DNA from: Ctena decussata | Taxonomy: Eukaryota; Mollusca; Bivalvia; Lucinida; Lucinidae | Length of the DNA: 64,000 bases | Direction: 5' to 3' | NCBI GenBank assembly: GCA_963989385.1 | Contig: OZ022515.1 | Span: 7,348,803 to 7,412,802, forward strand | Part shown: piece by piece, positions 62,660 through 64,000 of the stretch | Position numbering within the stretch: the first letter of the stretch is position 1 | Layout: the number at the start of each line of letters is the position of its first letter | The notes under the pieces: model-generated | What the model was told of the DNA's origin: nothing | The model's input: the letters and a program-made list of their open reading frames with translations, nothing else | Database searches by the model: none | Position numbers and translations under genes: made by a program

Positions 62660-64000
62660 GTATGTTTTGTAATTACTTTTTACCTCATCACCGAAGTTTT
62701 ATTTAATTTTTTAAAGAAAATCGAAGTTCTATTTGCATAGCAATTTGGAAGTTCTATTTTGAACACGTTTTATTATATTTACAAACCTCATGACGTATGT
62801 TTTATCATAACTCAAACTGAAACATAAAAGTTATTTAATTTCCTATATCCTGCAGGACGTGCGTTTTAATATTACACGCATAACCACGAACAAAGATATC
62901 TATTATTTTTTCTTTGACAACTGTTCGTACAATTAAAAATCTATAAGAGTCCTTCAGAAATGAAAACTCTTTCAAAAGAAGCAGCTTTGGTTGTTTTTAA
63001 TCTTAAAGATTTACTCCCTTGATAATAATAACAAAAATGACTTGATGAAACATTTCATGCAATACCTCCGACATGGTCTAACAAAACATTCGAAATAGAT
63101 ATTAGATAATAATATTTGATAAAAGTGACTTTAAACAAAAAATAAGATAATTTTTTAAACGATCGCGGACCACGCTCGAAATCGCATTATCCAAAAATAA
63201 TTTATTCATACGTCACGATCACGTGCACGAATAAGAAAAATACCTACAAATGATCACATGACACACGTGGTCAAAAGCGATAATCTTACGGGCCGCGTTG
63301 AAATAGGTGATTTGCATTTTAATTTGAAAATAATTTTTCATTCCACATTTATCGAAAAAAAAAACATGCATTTTCTCAAAACTTGTACGGTTAATTATGA
63401 AACTATACCATACTGTCTAAAGAAATTTTGTTAAAATATTTATTTCTGAAAACATGAAATAAAGGAGGGAGAAAATCTTTAAACACATCTGGATAATAGA
63501 TATATATTGTGTTCAATACCAAAATAAATCATGACAAGCTGTCTTTAACTCTCAAGAGAATGCAGAATGTGAAACAGAGCACATTTAGGAGATCGCTGCG
63601 TTTTTCTTCAGGTATTAGTGTTCGCATATTTACTAGATGTTTTTAAACCTCCTTAACCCACCGCTGGGATGAAATGCAATATAACTAGCTCCAAGCAGGG
63701 TGTTAGATTTTGTCAGCAATGTTTAATGAAAACTCTGTACGATTAGTGTATTCTACTTGTATCGTTTAAGACAAATCTTTTGCGTTTGTTTTTTTACACT
63801 TTTCTTTACTTTTGCCATATTAAAAGAAACATTAGAATATAAAATCTCTGCAACTTCAACTTTATACACGTGGGCTGTGTTGCTCCATGATGGTTGCTGT
63901 TTGTTATGTCAGAGGTTAAGTGTGTGCAAATCTATTGGCCGAGATTATGCGCACAACCATGTTCGATAATGTACTTTTAATGATCTCTGTGTATAACTAC
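62660..64000. other. start of intron 36
   Basis: No further exon is seen before the window ends. About 63540-63640 ('gagaatgcagaatgtgaaac ... gatcgctgcgttt') matches intron sequence of the mini-exon units near 51420, 52510 and 53340, so another unit probably continues beyond 64000. Confidence 0.5.

Overview
The window is eukaryotic: AT-rich, with one very large plus-strand gene split into small exons (36-351 nt) separated by repeat-filled introns. The domain set (von Willebrand D/C8/TIL assemblies, then LDL-receptor class A domains, then Ser/Thr-rich linkers) and the crowd of short foldback elements, tRNA-derived SINEs and (GTCC)-type repeats suggest a marine invertebrate, most likely a bivalve mollusc. 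Species cannot be fixed from sequence alone.

Gene. I trace 36 exons from 641 to 62659 whose splice phases agree at every junction. They give about 5.27 kb of coding sequence (about 1755 codons) with no stop. Both ends of the gene lie outside the window: the first exon starts in mid-codon and the last ends in mid-codon. The architecture is D1 (VWD-C8-TIL-E, 641 to ~12770), D2 (~12770 to ~20420), D' (TIL'-E', ~20400-23557), D3 (VWD-C8-TIL-E, 25527 to ~37650), four LDLa domains (37611-42287), then two copies of [Ser/Thr mini-exon, ~143-residue Cys-bounded beta-rich domain on two exons, further 12-residue mini-exons] (45432-62659). The D1-D2-D'-D3 order followed by LDLa is the plan of SCO-spondin and related gel-forming or adhesive secreted glycoproteins.

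The 3' third (45-64 kb) has expanded by internal duplication. A 9-11 kb block carrying the beta-rich domain is repeated in tandem, and between the copies ~1 kb exon-plus-intron units have multiplied 36-nt, phase 1-1 exons encoding 12-residue Thr/Ser/Ala linkers.

Repeats. About 20 copies of one ~238-bp near-perfect palindromic element (TGAGCCGCGACACGA ends) fill the introns of the 5' half and reappear at 50-56 kb. Other elements are a Tc1/mariner-type MITE (2233-2665), several more foldback families, a three-copy ~340-bp element, four tRNA-like SINEs on the minus strand and one on the plus strand, a polyadenylated retrocopy with a 16-bp target duplication (42651-42931), a 45-bp minisatellite (8243-8945), a ~55-bp degenerate satellite split by a SINE (39240-40205), and a hairpin-headed repeat carrying ~165-180-bp tandem units (43-48 and 54-58 kb). 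No second protein-coding gene, rRNA, genuine tRNA gene or CRISPR array was found.
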